Shown here piece after piece: positions 10,761-21,620 of a DNA stretch of 64,000 bases (position 1 is its first letter; each line of letters begins with the position of its first letter). The stretch is from positions 2,852,001 to 2,916,000 of the forward strand of contig JAKUDP010000002.1 in assembly GCA_022570795.1 (NCBI GenBank). The letters are read 5' to 3'. The notes under the pieces are model-generated. The model did not search any database, was not told where the DNA came from, and saw nothing but the letters and a program-made list of their open reading frames with translations. The translations under genes were made by a program, and so were the position numbers. The DNA comes from Sphaerulina vaccinii. Its lineage: Eukaryota; Ascomycota; Dothideomycetes; Mycosphaerellales; Mycosphaerellaceae.

Positions 10761-11986
10761 GTTGTATATTGGTCGAATTGTTGGATGCTATTGAAACGAA
10801 TGAGTAGCGAAGAGAAGAGAAGATGAATGTTGGATGCTGAGCAGGAACAACATGGCCGAAGATGGCCATTCATATATGATTAACATCCACAGCAAGTAGG
10901 ATAGGCTCGATGTCCTCGATGCCTTTGGTGAAAGGTTGATTTGTCCTTAGTCGTCTCGATCTGGAATCGCAAGTATAGCGTGAGAGTAGTCTTGTCACTA
11001 CGGTCCGTTTGCCACGATTCTGTTGTAGTGCCTGGTTGGCTGGACTGCACCAAGGCTGAGCAAAGCCTTACAGATCAGAGCAATTGCCTTGAAGGGTTTG
11101 CATCTCTAGTACGAATTGCCAGAAAGGTGTCCGCCACTTCCTCCTTTCTTCAACTTGTGGAAGCCAGAGCAGGTGTAGTGTGTTGGCAGCGTCGAGCGAT
11201 GTGTATGCCGCGCGGGAAATTACCAAAGGAAAGGTAGAGACCAGACGTTCAACACAACCAGCGGGAGTAGCCATGCGGTGATCCACCCGATCAAACTCGT
11301 GGTTCTGGGCCACATGGAGATGCTTTAAGGTTGATACCATGCCAAATGAGGCAAGAGAGACGGCCAAGTAAATCTTCTTTCGGACGATGGCGATCAGTGA
11401 TCGTGGCTTATACACGGGCAATAGTACGCAATGCTGCGCACTCCTGTATATGCAAGCCACAGGCTTGCACTTCGAGTCTCGCAGACTTGCAAGTTCAGCT
11501 GGCAAGGTATTTGCAAAGGCAAGACGAATGTTGTACAAGGACCCCATTATGCGTTGCCCAGCAAGCTGGTAAGGCCGGCTCTCGGATGTCTTAGATGAAT
11601 GAATGGTACGGTACGGCGTACGGCAATGGACAAATGCTCGCCGAGACATGAGACCCGGACTCGCGGAGACCACGAAACTGCTGTCGGTAAGTTGAGTTCT
11701 CGTCAAAGCCAGTTGTGAGCACCGCTTTACCCGCGTGTGAAGCTATGATATTTGAATGCGTCTCTGATAGTTCGCGCGCGAGTCGGAATGTCTCAGTTGG
11801 AATTGATGGCCCTTGGTGGAAGTCACCCTCGGAATGCCCAGTCTTGCGACTGCTGGCGCGTCTCGCAGGTTCTCCGTGTACCGAACCATCTAGAGTGCTC
11901 ACTTCGACGAGCGGTTGACAAAGCTTGCCAGTTTTGATGTCTCCGGGCCCGAACGACAGCTTTGCACCTCGCCACGCGAGTGATGA
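10761..11986. other. Intergenic stretch of about 1.2 kb
   Basis: This lies upstream of the secreted protein gene and downstream of the rhodopsin-like gene. A 212-codon minus-strand frame (11706-11068) is open but has no motif, signal or domain I can recognise. I treat it as unsupported. Confidence 0.35.
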
Positions 11987-13207
11987 TTATGATGCGCTTC
12001 TCGTAGGCGCCGTAGGTACCAGAGATGTGGTAGTGATCGCCATGTTGGGATGAGAATGCGAGTCCAGACGTCGATGCTTTTCGATCTTCTCCACTGCCGT
12101 TGATCCTGACTCAGCTGTTGAGATGGTCTTTACACAACCCGAAACGCTTGCCTGAGTTGACTGCGAAGAATCCCATAATTCAATGTCTGCGAATGGGTCA
12201 CTTCGAGGCCCTGCATACAGACTGAAGAATTCAGGAAAGTACTTGGCCACGAAGGCATTGTCTGGGCAGGTCGTCAGCTATGTTCTGTCAACGGCTCTAA
12301 GGAATATGTCACGTGAACTTACAGGTTGGAAGACAACCCCCAATGATGCTCACTGAAGTCTCTATGTTCGAGTAGAGTGCCGCTTGCGGATTCTGCCAGG
12401 TATAGTCCTCGGATGTCGTGATGGCATACAGGCTGTAGAAGCGAATGATAGTCACCACGCACACCAGACCACCCAAGGCGAATACCACCATCAACAAGTA
12501 CTTCTGTCTCTTCGGCACGCGCAGTCTGCGAACGACCGGCAGCGGAAGTAATGCAACAGCTATGTCAGTGACGACTCCGAATGCCGAATTGAAAAACCAG
12601 ACTGGCAATCTTGGTAGGCAACGACCAGGCGGGATGCGTAGCCAAAAGAAGTCCACAGGCCGACACAGGAATATCGTTAGAAGTATGGCGATGATCGAAT
12701 ATGCAAGCACGACTGCTGCGACGGCCCAGGCTGCAAATTTGAAAGTGCGAATACTGCCAAAGACCTTGATGCACTGCGAGATCTGTTCGATGTTAGACCA
12801 TGATGGCCAAGCCTCCAGATATTGACCTCGTACATACGATCGAAAGCTTCGCCAGCCCTAGCCCAGCATGGTAGAACAATATGCTGATCCACAACCAGCG
12901 CAAGGCTTCAGTTCGTTCGTGTTCGCTGAGCTCCGTAAGGCGACGTCCCAGTCCATGATATGCTAAGTCTAGTGTTAGTTGCATTCATCTTAAACTTGCA
13001 TGAACACTCACTTTCAAGTGCCTGGCATATTGTGAATATACAGGCAAATATCAATGCCAAAGTCATGAGGTGGTCATCCTGTGCCAATTTCTGGAGTATC
13101 GCCCGACGAGTGTAAAGCCGCAGAGCTACTGCAAGTATTGCCACTGTTGTGAAGCTGAAGATCACGGTGTATATGGCCGTAGGCGAGGCATGGCCACTGA
13201 CCTTCAT
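11987..13207 (-). CDS. Fungal rhodopsin-like 7TM integral membrane protein, about 351 aa, four exons
   Basis: Exons 13207-13012, 12962-12838, 12782-12323 and 12261-11987, with GTGAGT, GTATGT and GTAAGT donors; total length is in frame. The second exon could instead begin at 12968. The helices follow the fungal rhodopsin-domain order: AIYTVIFSFTTVAILAVALR, a charged loop with YTRRAILQKLAQDDHLM, TLALIFACIFTICQAL, the loop HGLGRRLTELSEHE, WLWISILFYHAGLGLAKLSI, the AAWAVAAVVLAYSIIAILLT helix with CRPVDFFW, and LPVWFFNSAFGVVTDIAVAL. The DD in the first loop and CRPVDFFW are typical family features. This family is distinct from retinal opsins and its ligands are mostly unknown; in some species it is linked to host sensing. 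The C-terminal tail (last exon) is hydrophilic and Ser/Thr-rich. Confidence 0.85.
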
Positions 13208-14413
13208 GAAGGATAGTAATGAACGGGGTCAACTAGAAGTGGAAATGATCATCGTCTAAGCTGTCCGTTTGTGAGCGATAGCAGCTTATGTGGCGACGGA
13301 AGTGAGATGGATCTGTAGTATCCAGGCAAGCGTCAGCAAACGCGCGGGTCCGCGTTGCGAATCGCGCTCGGTTTCTGTTCAAGATGACTGGCTGATCGAG
13401 ATGAATATCGCTGTGCCTAGCCCGATGTCTTGCTCGTTGTCTTCGGCAGAGCTATGGCTCAACTGCGAGAGTTGGGGTAGATGGTAGGGTTCCCCGGAAG
13501 AAGACCAGGTGTGCCAGGTACCGGGACGCTCCATATGATGTGGTTGATGCGGTTTTACCAGTGCGAAAGTATAAATAAGCATTAGAGACAATAGTGCTCA
13601 GCCTAAGTGCTGAAGATGCGCGATTGCTCCTCGTTCGTCCCTTGGATGCGTTCTCCCGAACAACAGCCAGCGGCTGTTCTTATCTGCCCTACATGCCAGA
13701 TCGCGACCGAAGTCAGCATAACTTGCCAACCAGAAGGAGCCGTCGAGATTTCGAGGTCTAGAAGAACTGCTGGCATCTCCTCGGTTTGGCTCAACATGTC
13801 GATTGCCAAGGCATCGCCTTACGTGCGCAAAAGCTGACATCAAGCATGCTGGCCGCTTCGCATGTGCCATTGGAACCATTCTGGCATGTGCCATGGCAAT
13901 GTGGAGACCTGGTGTGCTTTGGTGGAGAGCCGAATGAGTTCAAGGAGGCAGTCACCGTGTATGCCATGTTGCGTTCAGCGGAAAGGCCTCGCATCCACAT
14001 AGAGCTTCAGCATTCGCTTGATGTGCATCGTATACGGAGACGTGCAAGGGCGACTGTCCCCGACACTCCGCTGATGTATTCAGAATGAAAACCAATGCGG
14101 TTGTCGTGGGGAGGAGGTTGGTGGTTGGTGGAGGTGTAGGAAAGAATTGTGGCATATACCAAGCTATTCTGACCAAGCAGGGAGATCACATCACATTTCC
14201 TTTTTTACACTGGAGGCTTGACAACAACATCATCATCTAGACGCTGGTCTCCCCTCTAATCGTGGCCTGTGTGCGTGCTTCGGTCCCTAGTGATAAATTC
14301 CATCCCTTTGAGGCCGGCCACGCGGCTCAGGGCGGGGAATTCTGCTCTTCGAGAACTATCTAACCCATGGCTCGGAACTGCTGCGTGGAACTTGAGAGCG
14401 GACTTCAAGGGCA
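13208..14413. other. Intergenic stretch of about 1.2 kb
   Basis: This lies between the rhodopsin-like gene and the 3' end of the P450. Overlapping short frames occur on both strands around 13.6-14.1 kb (for example 13607-13837 plus and 13598-13894 minus). They cannot all be coding and none carries a recognisable motif, so I call no gene. Confidence 0.35.
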
Positions 14414-16287
14414 CTATGCTAAGTCCAGTGGTTCCTAAATTGAGCATTAGTGCAGATCATTGAGGTCAACCGGCAGAGAAGTACTCACAATAGCATCCCG
14501 CTCTAGCTCCGCTGCTTTGAACGCTTCATCGATGAGTTTCACCCTAGCTTCACTCCTCGGCAACATCATAACTGGCATCTTTGACCCAGGTAGACCAGGG
14601 AAGTCCCCTCGCCAGTCTGCGATATCCAATGGCAACTTCGCATCGGAGCTTGGCTTGATCTCGAATGCCCACAATATGCGCATAACGGCGACTGCGAGCG
14701 ACCTTTCTGCTACATTGTATCCAGGACATATCCTACAGCATCTCGTCAGCAAGCACTCGCATCAACCAGGCAGAAACTGGATTCACCTCCTCCCCGCGCC
14801 AAAAGCGAAGTGATCTCTCTTCTGCACATCCGATGAATTGATACTCTGCATCGCACTGGTCTCGTCACCTTCGTATCTCTCAGGCCTGAAGGTATCCGGA
14901 TCACGATGCCTTTCTGGGTCATGATGGATTGCCCAGCCGTTCAGAGTCAGCCGGGAACCCATCGGTATACGCATACCGTTGTAGGTAATCTCATCTGTTG
15001 TGACGTGAGGATGACCGAGACCGACTGGTGGTCTCCATCGCCAGAGGTCTCTTTGACTATACATCGTACCTGGTGTTGACAATTAGTACACTAAAGAGGA
15101 GCGGTATAAAACAACTCACGTATGGTATTCTTGCATAGTCATCCCAATCTGGGATTCTATCTCCGACGACTTTGTCAATCTCCCTCCGAGCTCTCTTCTG
15201 AACCTCGGGATTCTCTAGCATCGCTTCCACGAATGCCCAGGTGGATATCTGACTGGTGTCCGCTGCTCCAATGGTGAGCATTAAGGCGAAATATGCTCCT
15301 TCCTCGATGGACGGAAAGCCCAAATGCTTTTCATCTTCCACAATCTTGCAGAGCAGAGATTCTCGCACAGCTGTCCTGTCTTTCATGGCTTTCATGCGTT
15401 TCAGCTTGTCCATGGCCCAGGATAAATCACGCTGGAACCTAGCTCTGCCAGCTCTTTCCCAGGGTTTCAGGAACATAGGAAGATAATCCAGTAATGGCAT
15501 GACATCGACCAGAAATGCTCCCGGTAGCGTCGCCAGAATCTGAGCAACTCCCGTTTCGTGGATATAGTTGATCGCTGGATCGGAAGACTTCGGAACGTCG
15601 AAGCCGAACATTTGTGTCCAGAAGTTGCTGTATGTGTATCTCATCACAGCATTCCAAAGAGCTGGTCCAGATCGCTGGATCTGCTTATCATGCGCGACTT
15701 CGTGCATGAACTTCAGGATCTCGTAATGGAGGAACGGTAGTGCAGCGTTGGCTTGTGGGATGCTGCCTACATTTCCCCAAGTTATCTTGCGTTGATACTT
15801 CCATCTGGGTGTGTCTGCGTTGATTGAGAGGACGTTCCTGGGAACCAGAGCAAGCAAGGTCAGAGTAGACACATGAAAGTGATGGAGCAGAAGTAGTTAC
15901 ATACCAGCCATTACACATATGCTGACCACTGACTAGCCAAGACGGTCTATTGGCTGAAACCCCTGCGGGTTTATCGAAGATCGCTTTCACGGCAAGGTCT
16001 GAAGAGACCATATATCGTGTGAAAGGTCCGACTTTGACTTTGTAGAGCTCGCCGTACTCCCGCGCCCATCTTTCAACCAGGAGATGCTGTTCTCCAACCT
16101 TGCTTGCAGCGATGACTTCTGGTAAATTGCCGATTATTGGCTTTCCCCGGGGTCCTGGGGGCAGTGGGAGTAGCTTTCGTTCCTTGAACTTTAGTTGAAC
16201 TTGGGTGAAGAGGAGGTGAAGGAGCCAGGCTAGGAAGCAGAAGCACAAGATTTGCAGGCTCGCCGAGAGTTCTGTGAAGTACCTCAT
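14414..16287 (-). pseudogene. Cytochrome P450 (fungal E-class), with a 2-base frameshift immediately before the ExxR motif
   Basis: Exons 16287-15905, 15837-15120, 15069-14787, 14732-14489 and probably a 21-base last exon 14434-14414. P450 marks appear in order: N-terminal membrane anchor, proline hinge PLPPGPRGKPIIGN, I-helix GAADTSQ, PERF-type FRPERY and haem loop FGAGRRICPG, where the Cys binds haem iron. Exon 3 opens in frame with VRCIVKE, then the canonical continuation LWRWRPPVGLGHPH lies two bases out of frame: bases 15048-15047 are extra between GAG and CTC. The frameshift falls right at the K-helix ExxR, and translation from the predicted start would lose the haem loop. Repaired, the protein would be about 548 residues, normal for an endoplasmic-reticulum P450 of secondary or xenobiotic metabolism. 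It is a young pseudogene or carries an assembly error; all other exons look intact. Confidence 0.75.
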
Positions 16288-16994
16288 AGTCACCACACAA
16301 GGAAGAGAGATGTCAAGGTCTACTTACCGTACCACTTTATGGAAACGATCTCATGCTACCCCGCCCAAGAATGGAGAATACGGGGTGCCCCAATTGCCCC
16401 AGACTGTAGCCACTCCTACATCCAGATGATTGTAGTGCTGCATTTTTGGCTGAGGAGAGCAATGGGAAAAGCAGTGATCTCCGCTACGTCGTCGAGGGGC
16501 CATGGCGGAAGGTTGAACTTCCTCGCTCCGCTCCGCTGGCTCGGCCGAATGACGGACAGCCTCGTATAGGTTCGCGTGTACCTTCATCAAGGTCTGTCAA
16601 TTGCTGAATGCAGAAGACGAAGCCGTAATTCGCAGTCAGACTGATTGCTTGATACAACAACTTCCATCCCACGAAGCAGTCATCATCCCAACGTGTAGAC
16701 ACAATGGAGTCTGGAATTGATAGCGAAGTTAGTACATATGATGCTTGGTGTCTCGGCGTGCAGGTGAAGTGTGGTTCGGGACTTCATATCTGCGATCCGG
16801 TGGAGGCTTACTAACATGCCTACAATTGGTGCCGCTGCCGTTAGAATCTGCCCATGGTTATCCTTTCTCCCCCAGGAGTTGATGTATCCGAAGCTGTAGT
16901 ACATTGGTTCAAGGCTGAAAGCTTTTGCGACTCGCCGGTCGTAGTGGTGGAGGATGGTTGACTTTACGCCCAATCAGAACCTCTCCTGCCATGA
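16288..16994. other. Intergenic stretch
   Basis: About 700 bases upstream of the P450 and downstream of the small paralogue gene. A 96-codon minus frame at 16973-16683 has no recognisable domain. I see nothing else that can be supported. Confidence 0.35.
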
Positions 16995-17186
16995 TCATTC
17001 TTCCTCCTCCTCTTCGGCGGGCTGCGCAAGGTCGTGTGGTGGTGCGCGGCGGACAGGCTTCTTCTTGTTGCGCGCGGTCATTGTGACACCGCGTCTCTTG
17101 AGCGTGTTAGTGGAGGCCGGCTGGAATGCTGTTGCTGGGGTGGCGGGAGGTGGTGGTGCGCGGCCTCTCGAGCGCAAGTCAGCAGA
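16995..17186 (-). other. 63-codon open extension in frame after the TAG of the small paralogue gene
   Basis: Directly after the TAG at 17189-17187, the same frame stays open for 63 codons to a stop at 16995. Its composition is like real protein: Pro/Ala-rich (RAPPPPATPATAF), a basic patch (ARNKKKPVRRAPP), then a terminal run of Glu. It may be a former C-terminal tail cut off by a nonsense mutation, a stop-codon read-through extension, or chance. Confidence 0.35.
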
Positions 17187-17742
17187 CTAGATCTTGTTGG
17201 CGAATTCGCCAGTGAGCCAGTCGAAGAGCAAACCTGCCCCGCGAGGCACCCCGACAAACAGACCAGCATGCTTCTGCATCTCCATCTGCCAGTACCCATC
17301 ACCAGCTTGCCTGGTGAGCTGCTTGGCGCGCTCTAAGGTGCGCTTGGTTTCCTTGATGACGACCTGTAAGAGGCATTAGCTGTATGCACTGTGGGACGAC
17401 AACAGACTGACTCACAACAAAAAGATCCATACTGTTTTGGAAGCCAGCGCTTCTGTCTCTCATTTGGTCACGTTCCGCGGTAGCTCGCACTTGCTGATGA
17501 TCGTCGCCCTCCTCCGTGGTAGTTTTCGAACGGCTGAGAGTGTGTGGTCTTGCTCTCTGCCTGGAGATCCGCGAGCGCAGAGAGTGCTTAGTCTGCAGAG
17601 AGATGGCTCGAAAGGCACTCTTCTCTGATATCAAGCAGTCTTCGCCACGGCGCCCTGTCCAGAGATCCCCGAGCGTGGAGAGAGCTCGGTATAGAGAGAC
17701 GTGCGCCCCGACTCTTTTGAGTGTCCATACTGTCGACTCCAT
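17187..17742 (-). CDS. Small uncharacterised protein, 167 aa, two exons; paralogue of the divergent broken copy
   Basis: Exons 17742-17416 and 17363-17187, with a 52-base intron (GTGAGT...CTTACAG) inserted in phase 0 after SMDLFV. The N-terminal half is basic and weakly conserved-looking, so the exact start is uncertain; a downstream Met near MRDRSAGF is possible. The core reads DRSAGFQNSMDLFV, then KETKRTLERAKQLTRQAGDG and KHAGLFVGVPRGAGLLFDWL, ending GEFANKI. The same core, with an intron at the same place, lies in opposite orientation just to the right, so the two are paralogues. I do not recognise the family. No signal peptide or membrane helix is evident. Confidence 0.6.
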
Positions 17743-17843
17743 CAACTACTCATACTGAGACAACAAGAACTCCCTCCAACAACAGATCACCTCCTACGAC
17801 AACAACACTTCCTCCAACAACACCACGTCCAACTACCGCTGTG

Positions 17844-18150
17844 ATGGATCCAGACTCTGACTACGAGAACGCGCCTGAGGACGTCTCCGCGCAGATGAAG
17901 AAACGGGGCGCCGGGTTCACTGATGACATGGACCTATACGTCGTAAGTCCAAGAACTTACCAAATGTTCCGGATCTACGCCGCTAAGTCGGAGGTGTCGG
18001 GCGAGACCTGGAAGACGCTCAGTCGAGCCAAGGCAGCCATCGCGCGCGCTGGGGAGGGTTTCTAGGTCGTGGAGATAAGACATCATCCGGGCCTTATGGT
18101 TGGCACTGGACGGGGCACAGCTCATTGGCCTTGTTTTCGATGCGACGGCC
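17844..18150 (+). pseudogene. Broken divergent paralogue of the 17187-17742 gene
   Basis: From the ATG at 17844 (MDPDSDYENAPEDVSAQMKK) the frame encodes KRGAGFTDDMDLYV, matching DRSAGFQNSMDLFV of the minus-strand neighbour. An intron with GTAAGT follows at the same position and ends near CGCTAAG at about 17988. Then SGETWKTLSRAKAAIARAGEGF parallels KETKRTLERAKQLTRQAGDGYW. The frame stops at TAG 18063-18065, where the paralogue has TGG (Trp). Similarity continues beyond the stop (VEIRHHPGLMVGTGRGTA against MEMQKHAGLFVGVPRGAG), then slips out of frame. I therefore read it as a truncated copy, although a short functional protein ending at 18065 is possible. Confidence 0.6.
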
Positions 18151-18210
18151 CGAGTCATGCCTCTCATGCTTGTCGCGAGGAAGTGAATTGAGTATTGTTG
18201 ATAACAACAA

Positions 18211-20023
18211 CTACACCCTCATTAGCCTCATTAGCACATCTCCGATCTCCCGGCCTCGAGGAAAATTGTACTCACCAACGCCCAACAGAAAGCAAAGCGT
18301 AGGTAACAACCACGGGCTCGACACAAAGTTCTCATAAGTTCTGCTCTCTCCAACCGCCATGACAGCCAACAAGCCCAGCGTTACTCCGACGACAGCACTG
18401 CTGCAGAGGCGAATCCAGTGGTACCACTCCTGCTTTCTATGGCTCAGACTGGCAAGCAGCGTACAAGTCAGCACCGCCAAACCCATCGTGACGAATAGCA
18501 CGATAGACATCAGGTGGAACATATCATCAATGCTCTCGACCATTTTGTATCGTGTTCCGTTAATCGCCCAATCGGAGATATTGAACGCAGCAGGATCGAG
18601 GGACTGTACAATCTCGTCCTCGAGATTGGGTTTGCTGAAACCGCGAGCATGAAGATGTTCGTATAAGCGGTGTAGTACATTAGACCGTAGGCGGTCGCTG
18701 CGTTCGTCGAGTCTGAAGTACCATTGATGATGTATAATTCAGCCTGCATGACTAGCCACAAGTCGTTACCAGTATGGAGTGTATCAGCCGTGGACTTCGA
18801 ATTGTATGCCTGATCGTAGATGATGGGAAGAGTGTAGTTCCTCCAAGCATCAGCAGCCTGTTTCCACTGCGTTGCGTTCAGCCGAATAGGCCAATCACTG
18901 ACTCCTGATGGGGCCCATCTCCTGCTCAAGCTGTCCAGATGCTTGACCTGCTCTATCGCCGCAGTCCACAGAATAGAGTTACTCGCACTCTGCACAGCTG
19001 CCACAAGAAATAGATGCAAGAACGCATGAAGTCCAGCCCAGATCTGTTCTCTGATAGATCCAAAGTATGATTCTTCTTCGATCCAGTCGAAATATACCAT
19101 ATAAAAGAAGTACAGGATTAGTATTGCAGAAGCCACAGTACCGACTTTAGTCGCGGTCCATTGGAAAGTGGAAGCTTCTGCTATGACTTGGCATTGTTTT
19201 GCCAGAGAAATTGCACCCTCTCCAAGAATGATCAAGGTCAGTAACGACATTCGTTGTACCAGATGAGTGCCTTTGAAGCTGAGAAGCTTTCTCCACGTGC
19301 AGGATACCCATGTCACTGAGGCAGTTTCGAAGATCCCGACTCCGTACCATGCTACGTCCTCGTAATTAGTTTGTCGTCGATCGAAAGAAGCATATAGCGC
19401 GCCATATGCTCCTGCAGCACACAAGTACGTGGCCACAAGGGCGCTCATGGGCTCAAGGCTTGGCTGGTAGTGTTTGTGGAAGAAGTATCCAGTTTGTGCG
19501 TATTGAAATGCCAGAATGACCCGACTTCCCATTAGAGCCAATGTCAGAGCTCGAAGGCTTGGGTGTGTCGGTCGGCCTCGATCGTCGTACTCTTCTCCGA
19601 TCTTGAATTGTGGTCCAACTGCTGCGAAGACGACCATGACGCTGAGGCCTATCAGTAGTGAGCCGACAGAGCAGAGAAAATTGGATTGTACCTGAACTGC
19701 AGTGTCTTGTAGATGCGACTTTCTAGACAATCCGGAGAGAATCTTACGTCGTACAATGCGACTTGATACCAGGTTAGCCATAAGAGGCCGAAGAATGACA
19801 GATACTGGTTCAGACTTTCCAGGTCAGTAACATTGTGCTTGAAAGTGAATACTGTCAAGTTGGCCACGAAGAAGAGGTCGTAGAATAGTTCAGGGTGTGT
19901 CGTCTCCTTTCGAAGTTGGAAGTGCGGGTCTTGGTGAAGAGGGTTGTCATCATCATCGTCGAGCGCCCGATCAAGTTGTTTCTGGAGCGGTTTCGTTGCC
20001 AATGGTAGATGTGTATCGGCCAT
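18211..20023 (-). CDS. LtrA-type (low temperature requirement) multi-pass membrane protein
   Basis: Exon 1 runs 20023-19692 and exon 2 from 19641, with an intron whose donor is GTACAA. Joining them restores the family strand TLQFSVMVVFAAVGPQF. The N-terminus carries the LtrA signatures PELFYDLFFVANLTVFTF and WLTWYQVALYDVRF. Many further helices follow (GSRVILAFQYAQTGYF, MSALVATYLCAAGAYGALYA, RMSLLTLIILGEGAISLA, LILYFFYMVYFDWI). The C-terminal helices (MFHLMSIVLFVTMGLAVLTC, SSAVVGVTLGLLAVMAVG) lie in another frame, joined either by a 44-base intron (GTACTA...TTTCAG, near 18635-18680) or across a one-base indel at the same place. LtrA proteins are named from a Listeria cold-growth mutant; in fungi the role is unknown. 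It probably resides in an internal or plasma membrane. Confidence 0.75.
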
Positions 20024-21620
20024 GTTCGTCCAGTACTACTCTGACACAGGTCCGGCTGATGTTAAAAGAAGCATCTTGGAGGGGCTATGCTTTCCGCAAA
20101 GATATGAAAGTCGAACATCTTGTTGAGAAGCTCGGATCGCGGGAGGAATGAGGCCTGTTGATGATCTTGAGGCTATGTACTGGCAACCCTTGCCAATAAC
20201 ATGCGAGCCATTCCTTCCGGCGGCGATATAGATGCATCATCGTATACAAGTGTGCAGAGAGCTGCGAGTAGAACTCCGAGGTAAGTAGGTGGATGATGCA
20301 CGATTGCTCGGATCGATTGGTGCTTGCCTCCGTGAGCTATATCTTGATCGTAAGCTCCTGTGTGCTGATCGATGATGTGCTTGAGCTTCACTCCCGCGCA
20401 CTGCGAAGAAGATCTGGAGAAGTCAAAAAGTCAGAAGTGCGTGCTGAGCTGATCTTTAACAGCGCACCCCGTGTCCAATTGGCTGCTCTCCAAACGATCC
20501 AAACGATCCAAACGATCGCTCGGACTTTGCACATTCATCAAGTTGGGTCAGCAGCACGGTCAACTCTATGGAACCCATATCGATCCATCGAAACAAGAAC
20601 CTACGCGCTCAAGGGAAGGGTAATGGTCGTAGCTCCAAAGCCAGCATACCTACTTCATACCAAACGCTTGGCGTAACCTCCAACCTCCGAGCCGCCGCAC
20701 GACCACGCAAGTCCAGGACTTTCGATGGGCATAGTGAGGTCAATATGACCCTGAGGTCAAATGCCAATTGTGCGACGGTAGAACTACGAAGCACACATAG
20801 CTTGTTTGAAAGAAGAAGCCTCCACGCCCAAGACTAATTCATTGGTCGAATGCCGAATCGAAATCGAATTTATGAAGGATGCGTCCATGAACTAGCGCCG
20901 GCTGTTGCGGTGCGTCTCTGATTTGGCGAGTGAGAGTGAATGTGCGTGCCTTGTCACAGCAAGCGACGAACAGCGAGCGACGACCGTTGCAGAATCACAT
21001 CTCTTGTTCTGCTGGCGGTGGCCACTTCAGCTGAGTTGTAGGCGATGTAACAGCAGGTTCTTGTCTGGTGTTGCGATGCGCGGAGTCCGCGGGCGGCGCG
21101 AGTGGCTCCGGTCTTGCACGGTCGTCAGAGTACGCCTTTGCTCTTCATGATGTCTGGTCTTTTGCTTAAGGTGAGCATCCTTCTTGTCGATCCAGAGTAA
21201 TATCCAAGTCGAAATGTGTCTGTTGTGTTGAGGACGGAGAAGTTGAGAAAAGGAGGAGATTGGTGAAGTCTGGCGCGGATTCGTAAGCACTTGGCAGGTC
21301 TCAAAGTGTTACCTTACTTTACTTCACTTGTTGACAAACCTCTCCAATTCAACAACATCTGGACTAAATGGATGGGTGCAAATTTTCCCGTCCTATAAAA
21401 TTCCGATGCCAGCCGGTAGCATATCAAGTAAGAGCATTGCAAGAAGATCGAGTGGCTCAGTCACCATCCTTACAGCATCACGAAAGACAAAGTGGAAGCA
21501 ATTCCGCTCAATGACATCTCAAGATGTTGTCAGCAACAGCTTGAGCTCATCAGGGCATCAGCGTCCAATGGCTTCATATACCTGAATACCCCAACCACAT
21601 GAGTGGCTAGTTCACTCTCG
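20024..21620. other. Intergenic stretch of about 1.6 kb
   Basis: This lies between the divergent LtrA-type and ECM4-type genes, so it should contain both promoters. No coding frame is convincing. A three-copy 9-base repeat lies at 20491-20517. Confidence 0.45.
20491..20517. repeat. 9-base tandem repeat, three copies
   Basis: Three perfect copies of CAAACGATC in the divergent promoter region. A role as a clustered regulator site is possible but unproven; minisatellite slippage is equally likely. Confidence 0.8.

Noticed and set aside
11068..11706. 212-codon minus-strand open frame
   Set aside because: No domain, signal or repeat recognised; could be chance. Kept only as a note in the intergenic entry.
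13598..14088. Overlapping open frames on both strands (76-100 codons)
   Set aside because: They contradict each other and none has a family motif.
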